A stretch of 64,000 nucleotides of DNA from Sialis fuliginosa (taxonomy: Eukaryota > Arthropoda > Insecta > Megaloptera > Sialidae): positions 28,706,001 to 28,770,000 of the forward strand of contig OY540810.1 in assembly GCA_961205875.1 (NCBI GenBank). The letters are read 5' to 3'. A model generated the notes under the pieces. The model was not told where the DNA came from. It did no database searches and saw only the letters and a program-made list of their open reading frames with translations. Position numbers and translations under genes: made by a program. Positions 11,201 to 23,432 of this stretch are shown one piece after another; position 1 is the stretch's first letter; every line of letters begins with the position of its first letter.

Positions 11201-14200
11201 AATATACTCTGTGTATCTAGGGCAGGGTTCCAGGGAACATCTAATATCACTACACGGTTAGCTGCCGTCATGTTGATGCCCATTCCACAAGCCTTTATCG
11301 ATAATGTCAACATTTTTATGTTACTAGATTCCTCATTAAACTTGTTACATACATCGTGTCTTGTTTTTTTACTTTTAGAACCATCTAACCTGTAAAAAAT
11401 CATAAAATAAAAATTCTACATTAGATTAACACTTTATGTATATACTATATGTATACTATACCTGCTCGTTCATAAGCTTTCAATTTAACCTTAACAATAT
11501 AAAAAAAAGACCCATTTAAATGTTAAATCGCTATTACTTACCTATAATAATCTACGTTCTTAATCCATCGTTTGTTGAGGTTTGATTCTTCAGGACCTTT
11601 TGAAAGAAAGTAGTCAATGGCACACAAAGTGTTAAGAGATGTTGTATAGACTAATAATTTATCCCCAACAGCATCACTCTCGTTCATTATATGAAAAAGT
11701 ATTGGTAATTTGCTGCTTGCATAAAAATTACTTAAGTCTTTTCTACTAAATACACCGTGCCACCACTAAAAGTAATTAATTATCATAAATAAATCTTTGC
11801 ACCATTCAAAAACTAACTCCGCTTTGTCAATTTTCTAATTTCAGTAAAAATATTAATACAGTTATTTCCTGAGTTACGATTTTCGAACTTAACTTATGGC
11901 GCTTTGATTTTAACAATACCGTAATTAAAATATAAAATAACAGTGTTGTTATGAGTTATCAATATTAATATATTAATGCCCGGTATTATAAAGGACCTAA
12001 CAAATTTGTTAGCTAACAAACACTTTCAACTGAGATATCAAACTTATATGACAGTTCTTTTGGAGTTTGTTGATGACTTTGACAAGTTTCGCGCACGCGT
12101 TGAAGGTAAATACAAACGGTATTAAAACAGTGGTGATGTTATGAAAATTATTTTGTACGGTCAAAGATGCCAACTGTGTTACAATTAGTTGAAGTGTCAC
12201 TGCTCTAAATTCCATAACTAATCCATAGATACTAGTACAGTATTAATACCCCATTTGAATGTAATTGCTAGCTAACAAATTTTATTAGGTCCTTTATAAT
12301 ACCGGGCATAAGAGAGAAAGTTTGTCTGTGTGTTTGTGGGTGGAAAATATTGAACAGATTGTGATGAAACTCACAAGTGTTCCTTGAAACCTCAAAAGTT
12401 TTACAGGGTACATACTATCAAGAGCTGTCATAAGTACTCAGTGAAAGTACTTGAAATATCAAATAATGTTTGCTATTTTCAAATTTACTTGAAATAAATA
12501 CTTCAAGTACTTGTTAAAATCAAGTATTAAGTTCAAATATTATGAAAAAATACTTGAAGTATTAAGTACTTCAAGCTGTTTTTAAATGTGAAGTACTTAT
12601 TAAGTACTTCAAGTACTTTACTTGTTAAATTCAAGTATAATGTTCAAAAAGTACTTGAAGTATCAAGTAATTTTTAAATGTACTTGGAATAAAGTACTTG
12701 ATGTAGATAATATCCATTTAAACCTACATTATTTTAGTAACAACATAAACTACTTTTACTTTTTACTTTTCAGACTGTTGTCCATGTTGTCGTATGATAT
12801 AGCTTGACATTTCGACTCCCATGTCAGTTTTCTTCAGAATTGTTTCAGAAACACTTCTGAAGAAGACTATGGACAACGAAATATCAATTTAAGTAATAAA
12901 GAGACATAAAAAAATATTTGAGTTAAAATATATAAATATAGGCAAACCACATTAAATCATTAGTCTGATGAGGGAATGTGGTACTGAGCGTAGCAAGTAT
13001 TCGAATAGATGTATCAACAAGCGAAGAGGAGAGTATAGTTTATTATATTTACCTCAGGCCGAGTTGTTAATTCATTTTCCTCCAATATAACTTTCTTGTT
13101 AACCATAGTTAAAGATATAGGATGAAACCAAATATCCATTAAAATATTATAGTTTTTGAATAAAGATTTGTTTTTTTCAAAAGTTATATTATTTACGTAA
13201 TGTTTATAAAGGGTTGCCTGGATCTCAGATAGTTTTATGGATAGTATGTAATGATTCAATGGAGGTAGACATTCTTCTAAAACTGATTTCTCTACCCGCT
13301 AAAAAATTGCAGAGTATTGTAAATACACAAACTTAATTTAACATATAAATCAATATTACCTGTACGACTCCTGAAACCATGTCGTGTAAAACATGTGACC
13401 TTCTCTTCATTAAATTAATATCATGTTGGTTAGAATCCCGATGCTGCCCGTTAGTTATCGGGTTCACAAAACGGTTATTATACTCTGTATAGCTGCCAAG
13501 AAGGTTTGGTTTCACCAAGTTCACCATTGTGTAGTATTCATTCAGGTTATTCTGCATTGGTGTGCCTGTAAGCATTATCTTACGGCCTGTACGGACGCGG
13601 TTTATCAGTCCTGTTATCTGTGACATCTTATTTTTTAACATGTGTCCTTCGTCACACACTAACAAGTCAGGACCTGGATCTTGAAGAGTGTTCTCATATA
13701 GCTTTTTATATAAGTCAGCTTGATTGTTTGTGGAGTTCTAAAATAATTTTCCATTGTTTTAAAACATCTAAAATTTCAGTACCAGTGTTCCGAAAGTCCC
13801 TATCTATTTATTTATTTAAATATTTATTATTTAACCACTTAAATTAATGTTTTTTTTTTTGAAGAAAAGTGGTAAAAACAAATTATTTTTTTTAACTATA
13901 ATGCACCTGATTGCTTTATTTAATAAAAAATATATTTAATAAGTAAAAAATTAAGATTTTATAAAAAAAAAATTATTTTAATAATTTTAATTAATAATAC
14001 TTTTTCTCTAAAATTTATTGTTATTTTTAAATTATTTTGCACGCTGGAGAGTTCAATACATGAGCGTTATTTTCTTGTGCACAAAAATTGATCATGCCCA
14101 AACTGCGCTCGAATCTGGTCATTTTCATCAGTTTAGTATGCCCGAGCAGATCTCGGGACTGGGCGTTAAGGGGTTAAATAACAAAAATGCTGATCACTTC

Positions 14201-17200
14201 CACATTTTTAATAGTGTGTTTCAAATTAGATTTTTTTTAAATCTACAAAAATCCCCAAAATTTAAAATACACTGATGTTATTGAAAATTATCTTAATTAA
14301 TTTGGACTGTATTGAAAATAATTTGAATCTTTTACAAACATACCTGTTCATTTTTCTTATAAACCGATGTTAACATATTTCTAAATAAAGTATAGCTCAT
14401 TATACAAATTCCACCATACTTTAACCAATGCTGAAGTATGGTGATTCTTTTAGTAAGTTTCTGTACCAGACAGTAGACTTTAAACTTGTTATCTGGTATC
14501 CATCTATCTATTTCAAAATTCCAATTTAAAACAATATTCGAAGGTGCTAATATTAAAACTCTTTTTATGTTTAGAATAGGATGTGAAAATAGAGTATCTA
14601 CTAAAGCTATGACCTAAAAATAAATATTTTGAAATTATTATAATTAAACAGCTGTATATACAGAGATTAAACAATGGTATTAAAATTAGTAAATTGACAC
14701 AAATTGAACTTGGTAGCTCGTCTATACTAATTTATAAAGAAAACAAATTTTTGTGTGTATATGACTGAAGTAATCTCAAAAAATATGGGACCAACACCAA
14801 CATGTTCCTTGAAATCTCAGAAGTACTATAGGAAACAAAACAGCTGATAATGAGCTCATAAACTAGTTGCGCCCGTAAATAAAAATGCACAGGCCATTGT
14901 AGAGTTCAATTAGTTCTACTAATTAAGTCACTGTAAATATTTTTTATACAAAAACAGATGTTGCTGCGCATTGTCTATTTTGAACCTGCATTATCTCAGT
15001 AAAATCACTTTTCAGATATAAAATAACCAAGTTAAAAAATAAATGCATCAATAGGTGGAGGGGGGAGCATCAAACAATATTGTGTACATTTATCGATTTT
15101 AAAATATATGTGAGCGAAGCCACGGAGAACTGATAGTATATAGATATTTTTACTAACCTGTAATGTTTTTCCTAGCCCCATACAATGTGCCAAAACACAA
15201 CCTGACCCTTTCTTTTCTTTTAGTGTTGTTTTCACTGTTTCAAAACATGTATTCCACATGAACCGTATACCATCTTTCTGGTGAGGTTTAAGTTCAACTG
15301 TCAGTTCAGACGATACGGATATCACAGGCTCTTGCGTTTCTAGATTGTATTCCAAGACTAGCCTATCTGGTACAAATCCAGATGAAAATTTTTGACTTTC
15401 GATTTCATTGTACTGAAAAGATAAAAGATGAATCAGGATAAAATAATTATAAAAATCAGTCTCTCATTTACCTATGTAACTAAGTCCACAAATTGGTATA
15501 TAACTGCTTCATACGATTTTAAAGCTTGTAGTTTCAGTTTCAAAATTATTTTTTTAGATTGTATCTGTGATTATTTTTCACTGAATTACACAGGTCAACA
15601 GCATTTTTGCGGCCGAGACTTGTAGTAATTTTTTAATTACAACCAAAAAAATTTGTTTTCTGCTAAAAATAGTTTTGGTAGATTTTATATTTATAATATA
15701 TATATACAAAATTGTTTTCTTTGTACCTAAATCCAGTCATTAAAAAGTTACTTGAAGATTTAATTTAATTTGAATGATAGGTTACAACTTTGTATTAACG
15801 TCGCTGGTGGACATTTTTGAACAAAGAAATTAATTTTTATGTATCATTTTGTTTATTTAATTTCGAGATTTTTATGTTGTTAAAGTTTGTAAGTTCTAGT
15901 GAATTGTTTTATGGATTATAATAAAGTTGTATTGTTTTTATAAAACATGTTAAGATTTTTAAAATCTTTAAATAACTCTTTAAATGCTGGATTAAGGTAT
16001 AGAACATAGCTTATAAAATGTTTAGAATTGAATAGGCAATTCGAAAATGTAAAAATATATAGGGTGTTCCATTTGAAAAAAAAAATGGGTTTAGAGTTTT
16101 GATACATTCTGTACAAAGAATACAAACTTGTAAATGTTTGATATAATATCGCAATAATAGAGCATAATATACCAAAACTATTTTTAGCAGAGAACATGTT
16201 CTCTTTAAAAGTTATATTCTGGCAACCCAAAGTGCAGGGCTAAATGAACCTTACTATAATGTTGTAAATATAATAAAATCTTCAAGCCAGTGTATCTTGG
16301 CAAAAACAATCATACAATCTAAATTAAAAATTCATTTTAAAGAGGAAAGATAGTACTATTTGTTACTGCAAATGAAAACTTTAGAAAACAATTGCCTGCA
16401 TAGTAATTTATAGTAATTTATTCATAAATTGCCCAAAGTTGTCATTTTTGGTGTTTTTAGGTTAAGGATAAGATTTGGAGAACGGATTTAGTTACAGCAC
16501 TCAAAAAACCTTCAGGATTGTCTATTCAAGTCTTGGCCACAAAAGTATGTTTTTATTGCCCAGTGTTATCAACTTTAAAACAAAAACAATCTTCAGAACT
16601 TTTCAAGCTTTTTAAATGTAAATAAATCATCATGACATTTCTAGTCAAGTGTATTATATATCGGAGGGATCGGTTAATAATCATAAAAAAATAAGAATAT
16701 AAATATTTTACATTTTGGCTTTGCTTCTGTAGGCGTTCTATTCTTTCTCTTTCTAGTTTGTTAGCTTCTTTAGATGATTCTGTTAAATCTTCATCGGATA
16801 TTAAATTGCGTATATTTCTTCTCCCTTTTTTAGACAGACTTGTTTCACTTTCTTGTATTATCACATCATCTTCATCACTTGATATTAAGTATGTTGGATC
16901 ATCTGAATTGGTTGATCTAAAATTTATAAAAATCACAATTATTTATAGCAACGATATTTTTGCTAAAATTACATTATAATTAATTTCTCAAAAACGTTGT
17001 TATAAATATTGATAAGATTTAAAGCATCAACATATTTTTTATTATGAATATTACTTACATTTTATTTGTTGAAGTCAGTTTGTCATCACTATCTTTTGAT
17101 GTTCTACAAGGATTTTTTAATAACGGATCATCAAGCCAACTAGGTCTACTTTTGTCATCAGCTTCATCTTCAGTATATTCTCCTTCTTTATCGTCTATAT

Positions 17201-17394
17201 CTTGTTCTTCTTTTTCAGATTTCTGTTTATCAGAATCCTAAGAAATATATTAATGAGTATAAAATATCTGCCTTGGGAACCACGGGACTTTCTTATATGT
17301 AATCCTAACAGTGAATAGTATACGTGATTCTTATTTTATTAAAACATTTCTGACAAACTAACAAGATATATCCCATTATAATATAAACATGTAA

Positions 17395-17465
<71 letters not shown>

Positions 17466-19854
17466 CACCAAACTGAACCATTTTATTGCAAACTTCTGAT
17501 TCTAACCTTTCTCTTTTTACGTTTCTCTTCATTTTCTTCACTACATTTTGAAGAACACGAAGAGTCACTAAGCATATTTAGATCATTATCTTGACTGAAT
17601 TCAACTATTGATGAATTTATTGAATTGTCTGAATCATAGTATAATTCATCATAACAATCTGATAATATGTCCGATGATATGTTTGACTCCTCTGATTCAC
17701 TGGAATCATTACGTTTTCTTTTCTTCCTTTTGAACTGTATGCTTCTGTCTGAATTTTCACTGTCACTTTTGTCATCTGATGTCTTACGTTTTAATGTAGA
17801 TAAATTAGTCAACCTTGAAAATAAAAATGGTAAAAATTTGAATCACATATATAAAATTAAAGGCAATTAGCTATTCCGTGGCATTTAGAGAAATTTGCAC
17901 TTTACAAATTTATCACTAAGAGAAGACTTACGTAGACTTAAAATATAATTTTCCTAATAAATAATAGATTTTCCTAAAGAAAAAAGTAAATGCCATTGTC
18001 AGAAAAGCCATTATTTTAATGAAAATATCAAACATTTGACATAAAAATGAACTTACGATAGAAAACCTCATGGCTCTCATGGCAGATATTTTTTTAATGT
18101 CTTTATAAGGTATATTTTTCATGTCATTTTAAAAATTGAAAGGAGGCTAGGATACATGAGTCTTATTAGGTTTTTATTTCAATCAGGTATTTATGTATAA
18201 GAATTCATATATTGACGACTGATTTTAGCAATTTTTTTTAAAATAAATATTATAAGCGCATGAATAAAACCTAATTTGTAGGAACACAATCAACGCACAT
18301 AACGAGGGTTAATATATCTGTTTTCATTTTTATATACATCTTTATAATAAATTCATAATTTAAATATTTTTTATTTTTTATTTTTACTGTACAAAAATAT
18401 ATTATTATACCTCTTTGCTGCATCATTGAAATATCTGACAGCACTATACAATATGGAAGACTAAATTTAAGTGTTCAAAAAATAAAATAAAATTTCTAGA
18501 TTACCGATATAAGTTTTATTATTAAATTTTAAAATAAATTATAATCTCCAGTGATGCAATATTTTTTTATATTTTATTAACGTGTAAGACAGTAGAAAGT
18601 AGAAATAATGTTAGTTTATTGACTTTAGTTAAGTTATTACCTATCTATTAGTTGTCCTTGTGTATCCGTCACATTACTTTCATCAGTTTTTCCATCAGTA
18701 AGCTTCTCAGGATATTTTTTTATATCCTTCATTACAACTTGACAAGTTTGAAGTAATTTTGGATCATTAAATTGTTCCAAATACTGTGTATTAATTTCAT
18801 TTTCTTGCTTGTAAAATTTATCTAATGCATTAATTATTTTTCCTTCTAAAAATATAACATTGAACTAATATCTATGATATATGTCATTTATCAAATCGAG
18901 GATATACTATATTTTCTTTACCTGGCGGGAATTCAGGATCATTTGGTTTCATATACATATTATCTTCAATATCTTTCGAATCGTTGTCACTTATCTCACT
19001 ATCCTCACTAAAACTAAATGGATCAATAGCTAATAACCGGTCCACATAATCTTCATTTTTCTCTTCTGATTCTGCATCACTAAGCAATAACCCTATGTCA
19101 TCGCTTTGTTGGTGATCAGATGAATTACAATTTTCAGCTAGTATTTCATTTATATTATCTTCTCTTGAAATTTCTGTTTCATTAGGATTTGCTACTGAAT
19201 CTTCTTCTTCTTTAACTGTATTGTTGCTAGAATTTAAGTTATTTTTTTCTTTTATGTTTAGAGATAGCTTTAAATTATTTTCTAATATTTCAGTAGCTGC
19301 ATCCCAATCTGCACTCTCCAAAAAATGGCGTGTAATTACATTTCGTACGTTATTTTGATCTTCACTTGTACAAGAATAGAGTTTATCATGTATCATCATA
19401 TTGTCTGCAGTTAATTCAATTTTAATATCACCTTTAAATAATTCAGAACCTGATGAATTAATACCATGTTCTTGAATTTCTATATTATCTTCATTTTGAT
19501 CACTTCTGCTATACTTTTGTTTGAATTTATTGAAGTTTTCAGTTAGTTCATTATCGACATAATAAAAATTTTCAGTTGTATCATTACTAAATGTTTTGAG
19601 TACTTGATAACACTGAACCATTTCTTCAAATGTATGTACATTATTATTGTTAATTTGATAATGTTTAATATTTCGAATTTTTATTATCATCATTGACAAT
19701 ATAATTTTAATTTTCTTAATATATTTACTAGCAATCTTTTCAAATTGTTTTCGGCAATCATCAGTTATCTGTCTAAAATATAAATTATATTAATTCAAAA
19801 ATAATTTGGGCCATCAAAACAATTACAACTTATAACATACTCATGTATTTCCAT
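8234..19854 (-). CDS. XNP: ATRX/XNP SNF2-family chromatin remodeller (one frameshift)
   Basis: Nuclear ATP-dependent remodeller of the ATRX group. Seventeen exons on the reverse strand: 19854-19841, 19772-18922, 18845-18641, 17813-17507, 17237-17059, 16916-16712, 15412-15158, 14613-14344, 13737-13360, 13298-13053, 11766-11542, 11389-11143, 10891-10770, 9795-9548, 8756-8711, 8505-8443, 8384-8234; about 1,336 aa. The first ~590 aa are acidic, Ser/Lys-rich and disordered, without the Cys-rich ADD domain of vertebrate ATRX, as in fly XNP. Motor motifs follow: [13 protein letters not shown], Walker A in [10 protein letters not shown] (about aa 664-672), DEGH Walker B (about 792), LTGTPMQNN, then the C-lobe with [19 protein letters not shown] and [14 protein letters not shown]. 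These resemble ATRX more than the relative ARIP4. All phases agree except the exon 10/11 join, where one extra base in the GGG at 11760-11762 puts TAG in frame. Six exons downstream stay open, so sequence error is likelier than loss. Confidence 0.9.
8567..8689. repeat. Short inverted-repeat element in XNP intron
   Basis: CAGCGGATCTATAG at 8567 is mirrored by CTAGATCCGCCACTG ending at 8689. The CAG...CTG ends suggest a small hAT-like MITE, but the flanking octamers do not match, so the class is unproven. Confidence 0.4.
9071..9414. mobile_element. CGGTT-rich MITE, copy 1
   Basis: An element of ~340 bp lies in the XNP intron at 8757-9547, starting AGGGCTTTGAACCG and ending CGGTTCGAAGCCCTG, i.e. 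inverted termini. Inside, clusters of CGGTTTTCGGTT and TTTCGGTTC recur in both halves. A diverged relative lies at 50700-50985. It has no coding capacity. Confidence 0.7.
9898..10015. repeat. Small hairpin repeat in XNP intron
   Basis: An ~32-bp stretch containing AACATGAAAATTGATAG is inverted near 10000 (CTATACCAATTTTCATG), enclosing about 50 bp. It is MITE-like. No target duplication was identified. Confidence 0.45.
10520..10730. repeat. Truncated relative of the 40971 MITE
   Basis: The segment shares several blocks with 40971-41236, including AGTATCTATAGTAACATGTA, the run before ATCAACCCC, and CTATTCTGAATAACTA with TTGTGACGT. The outer termini of that family (ATACGG...) are not recognisable here, so this copy looks decayed or truncated. 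Confidence 0.5.
11977..12308. mobile_element. 332-bp PIF/Harbinger MITE, copy 1 (XNP intron 10)
   Basis: The termini TGCCCGGTATTATAAAGGAC and their inverse are perfect over ~28 bp. The element is flanked by TAA at 11974-11976 and 12309-12311, the 3-bp TWA duplication of PIF/Harbinger insertion. Two further copies of identical length lie at 20059 and 20399 in the opposite orientation. The ends match those of the large Harbinger relic at 20919-29950, which likely supplied, or shared, the transposase. Confidence 0.88.
12425..12710. repeat. Degenerate AAGTACTTGAA satellite
   Basis: Imperfect copies of AAGTACTTGAAGTA and its complement alternate over ~280 bp in XNP intron 10. The unit is nearly palindromic, so the tract is self-complementary in either orientation. 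No gene is seen in the rest of this intron. Confidence 0.65.
15646..16200. repeat. Inverted repeat within XNP intron 6
   Basis: TTCTGCTAAAAATAGTTTTGG near 15658 is repeated in inverse near 16172. The ~550-bp span may be an old MITE or foldback relic, with no coding capacity. The remainder of this 1.3-kb intron shows nothing else. Confidence 0.45.
17396..17462. repeat. (TA)n microsatellite
   Basis: About 33 uninterrupted TA units in XNP intron 4, immediately downstream of the Lys/Arg-rich exon 4. It is likely length-polymorphic. Confidence 0.95.
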
Positions 19855-20058
19855 TTTATCACGCAATTATTAAAATCTTCGGTACTGATCCTGTGCGGTA
19901 CTGTACAACGCGTATCTATAAAGCACTAAAAACAAATCAAATAAAAAGTACTAATATAGTCTAATTTCTATTTAATTAAGATAATTAACAATTATCACAG
20001 ATCACATGTAAGAAAATTGTTCTATCAGCTGCTTTTAGCCACAGAATAATAAATATTA

Positions 20059-20390
20059 TGCCCGGTATTATAAAGGACCTAACAAAATTTGTTAGCTAGC
20101 AATTACATTCATATGGGGTATTAATACTGTACTAGTATCTATGGATTAGTTATGGAATTTAGAGCAGTGACACTTCAATTAATTGTAACACAGTTGGCAT
20201 CTTTGACCGTACAAAATAATTTTCATAACATCACCACTGTTTTAATACCGTTTGTATTTACCTTCAACGCGTGCGCGAAACTTGTCAAAGTCATCAACAA
20301 ACTCCAAAAGAACTGTCATATATGTTTGATACCTCAGTTGAAAGTGTTTGTTAGCTAACAAATTTGTTAGGTCCTTTATGATACCGGACA
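20059..20390. mobile_element. 332-bp PIF/Harbinger MITE, copy 2
   Basis: Same family as 11977-12308. It is flanked by TTA at 20056-20058 and 20391-20393. One terminus reads CCGGACA instead of CCGGGCA. It lies ~200 bp upstream of the XNP start codon, so it may sit in the XNP promoter. Confidence 0.9.
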
Positions 20391-20398
20391 TTAGCTAA

Positions 20399-20730
20399 TG
20401 TCCGGTATTATAAAGGACCTAACAAAATTTGTTAGCTAGCAATTACATTCATATGGGGTATTAATACTGTACTAGTATCTATGGATTAGTTATGGAATTT
20501 AGAGCAGTGACACTTCAATTAATTGTAACACAGTTGGCATCTTTGACCGTACAAAATAATTTTCATAACATCACCACTGTTTTAATACCGTTTGTATTTA
20601 CCTTCAACGCGTGCGCGAAACTTGTCAAAGTCATCAACAAACTCCAAAAGAACTGTCATATATGTTTGATACCTCAGTTGAAAGTGTTTGTTAGCTAACA
20701 AATTTGTTAGGTCCTTTATGATACCGGACA
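20399..20730. mobile_element. 332-bp PIF/Harbinger MITE, copy 3 (adjacent to copy 2)
   Basis: It is near-identical to copy 2 and in the same orientation, separated from it by the 8 bp TTAGCTAA. It has its own TAA duplication (20396-20398 and 20731-20733), so the pair are two insertions or a transposition-linked duplication, not a simple tandem repeat. The 68-codon frame seen in all copies is an accident of conservation. Confidence 0.9.
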
Positions 20731-21025
20731 TAAGGAAAATTGATATGTATATATTGTACTGAAATTAGCCACGAATATTTGTCAAATTTCATAGACAACA
20801 ATCAACGCACGTGATCTTGACGTGATTTTTGAAAATTTTATAATTTTTTATTCTGTGAATTTGATATCCGTGGTTATATGCACGGGGGTGTCACTCTGGT
20901 GCTAAAACTGGAAACTCATGCCCGGTATTATAAAGAAATTGCATGGGTGCAAATTCGCGTCTGCGCACATTAGCTGTCAAATAACGCTATCAATTGGCAA
21001 GGTTAGTATATGTATAGGTTGCCTC

Positions 21026-22695
21026 CAAGGTTAGTATATGTATAGGTTACCTCAGTAGGTTGTCAAAATCGAGACAGGAGAGAGGGAACTACGTCACACC
21101 GCATGCTCAATTGCTGTCAGTCTATAGTATATCAAATGAATATATGGTAGAGTTCATAGTTTTTTTTATAATATTTTGTGATATTAAGCGATTTTATGTA
21201 AAATAAGATTTTGTTGTTTAATTAAGGTATGTAGCCACTGATTTATGTGTTTTATTTAAATTTTCTCTACATACAATAAGTAACATAATTAAAATTTTAG
21301 ATTATAGATTGAAAAAATGTCGGAAGGTACTGTCAGTATATGCAAAAGTAACTCTAAAAAGCAAAGGAAGAAGATGAAACCATATGAAACGTTAATCTTC
21401 AAAAGAAATGAATCAGAACATGTTATCGTAATGAATGCTGATCACTATACATACATTGACTATATGTATACATTGTCATTGTTCAATCTCCAATCCTGAT
21501 CATTATCTGCTATGTGAGGATTAAAATATAATCAATACAATCATGGCAACTTTAAAAGTCATTTACACAAAATAGGAGTAACACAGTAAAACCATCAGAG
21601 ATCTTCACCACATATAATTTTCACGTACTCTCTATGATATTGCTTGAAGACATCTACAGGACACAATATTAATCTACCAATATCTGTAGACTCACTTTTA
21701 GCCACGGAGAAACAATGGAATTACGAAGTGATTGTAGCATTAATTAAATGAGGTTATTCGCAGCGTACATGATGACAGCGCTAAGTAGCATTTACGACTT
21801 TGGCGGGCTAAAATGAGAAGTATGTAAACAAATAATTTCAATAAAATATCACAATATATATAAATATATATTTTAGATAATTCTTTATGACTATAGTGCG
21901 GTTAATCATATTGACCTTTCTATTTTCAGTTAAAAATAAGCCCGCCACAAGTTCCCTCGGCGCTGTAATCGATTTAGTTTCTCCCGTTACCTGCTTCGCA
22001 TCCAGCAAATAATAAATATTTTATTTAAAGTAGACAGTACAGACATAATAATAAATTTAAAATAATTACTACCTATTATTAGACATAATATAAAGTAAGA
22101 AATAAAATATATTGTACTTAATTTAAGAATTTATATATTAAATTTGTATATTGTTGATATTAATGTAATACATAAATGCCAAAATAAACTTATTGTTGGT
22201 AGGTAAGTAGTCGTATCAATTCATGGTTTTACATTCTTATAAGAATGCTATATATAATAATATATAATATAGCTTTCCAGCAGTTGTGAGAAACATGCCG
22301 CATCCCAATTAAAAATATATATAAGTGCCTTAAAAATAAAAACTAAAGTATCATTAAGATTTATGAGCTTACAATCAATAACTAATAATAAGAGTTTACT
22401 TTTACATGCATTTATTTTTTTATTTTATAATACTTCAATAATAAATAATTACGATAGTTTTATTTATATTTTAAATATTATATGCAATGATTTGTGCTTT
22501 TGTAATTACATGTATTGTTAAAATAGTTTAAAATATCCAAAAATTCGAAATAATACGATGACAACGTTTAATAAATATGTATTTGCAAGCCACTTTCCTG
22601 TATTACATTTAAATCAGCATGCGGTGTGACGTAATTCCCGCGCGGGCGCTGATTGGTCAAAACTACTGAGGTAACCTATACATATAATAACCTTG
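21026..22695. mobile_element. 1,670-bp MULE-like element, copy 1 (nested)
   Basis: The termini CAAGGTTAGTATATGTATAG and inverse extend imperfectly to ~100 bp, both ends including TACCTCAGTAG and ACGTCACACCGCATGC. A perfect 9-bp duplication GGTTGCCTC (21017-21025, 22696-22704) shows insertion into the related element around it. A copy of the same length lies at 34252-35921 and reads as identical wherever I compared them. It holds a 60-codon frame (21317-21499, starting MSEGTVSICKSNSKK) of unknown meaning and no transposase, so it is non-autonomous and recently active. Confidence 0.85.
21317..21499 (+). CDS. 60-codon open frame in MULE-like element (doubtful)
   Basis: Starts MSEGTVSICKSNSKKQRKK and is Lys-rich, then Tyr/His-rich. 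The same frame recurs at 34543-34725. Because the two elements are nearly identical, preservation is no evidence of selection. I recognise no family. It could be the 3' end of a captured host transcript or chance. Confidence 0.2.
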   Translation: MSEGTVSICKSNSKKQRKKMKPYETLIFKRNESEHVIVMNADHYTYIDYMYTLSLFNLQS

Positions 22696-23432
22696 GGTTG
22701 CCTCATAACTTTTTGACCAATCAGCGGCTGCGTGTGATGACGTCACCCTGAGGAACCTTTAAACGTAGTTTCATATATTAAGTTTTTTTTCAAATTATTT
22801 CGAATTTTTGGATATTTGTATTTAAAAAAAGTAAATATTATTGTTTATTACAGAAGCACAAATTATTACATATAATATTTCTTCATAAAAACTTTAAAAT
22901 GATGTCAGAAATCAATGCTTAAAGAAAATACATTTATTGGTTACACATAAAAAAACACTTGTTTAAAACTATAATTTATAATAATAAAATAATAAAAATT
23001 TAGATTTAAAACTCAGTACACTATCAATATCAAATGAAAATATTTAAAAACAACTTACAATAAATCAGCTTAACTAAAATAAAGAGTAAATATAGTTTGA
23101 CAGCCATTTATAATGTCAATGAGTTCCTCACGATGACGCGTTCTCCCCTCTCATGCCACTCCCCGCCAGAGTTATGAGGCAACCTATTACTTTACTAACC
23201 TTGATCAATTGGGTATTAAATTGGTACGAAATTGCTCGATATTTTAAAGCAGTGGTAATAAATAGACACATAATAATGTAATCGATGCATGTACATTATA
23301 TGGGTTTACACAAATGTGTATTTTAAGTCTGTGATGTGTTTATACATATTGCATTTAAATTGACACATAACCTAAGTATACGATATTAATGTACAAAAAT
23401 ATAACGTGTTGTGGTAAAAATTGAAAATTAAA

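Larger units (their letters stand above)
20998..23203. mobile_element. MULE-like element, 527 bp own sequence, carrying a nested relative
   Basis: The termini CAAGGTTAGTATATGTATAG and inverse (…CTATTACTTTACTAACCTTG) are flanked by a perfect 9-bp duplication ATCAATTGG (20989-20997 and 23204-23212). The inner ends share GGTTGCCTCATAACT. Behind the left end lie a CCAAT-box context (TTGACCAATCAGCG, about 22714) and a full CRE, TGACGTCA. It is interrupted at 21025/22696 by the 1,670-bp element. There is no coding capacity. A 9-bp duplication is typical of Mutator-like elements; the class is inferred from that alone. Confidence 0.75.

Noticed and set aside
12009-12215. A 68-aa frame ([15 protein letters not shown]...) present three times, also at 20152-20358 and 20492-20698
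   Set aside because: It lies inside three near-identical 332-bp MITEs, so its preservation reflects copy identity and not coding. No family was recognised.
17305-17568. 87-aa frame with IYIYIY repeat
   Set aside because: It is produced by the (TA)n microsatellite in XNP intron 4.
18045-18122. Reverse-strand segment [18 protein letters not shown] with a GTAAGT donor as an extra XNP exon
   Set aside because: No acceptor upstream gives an open frame, and joining its donor to the next exon makes a stop at once. Exon 3 joins directly to 17813 in phase.
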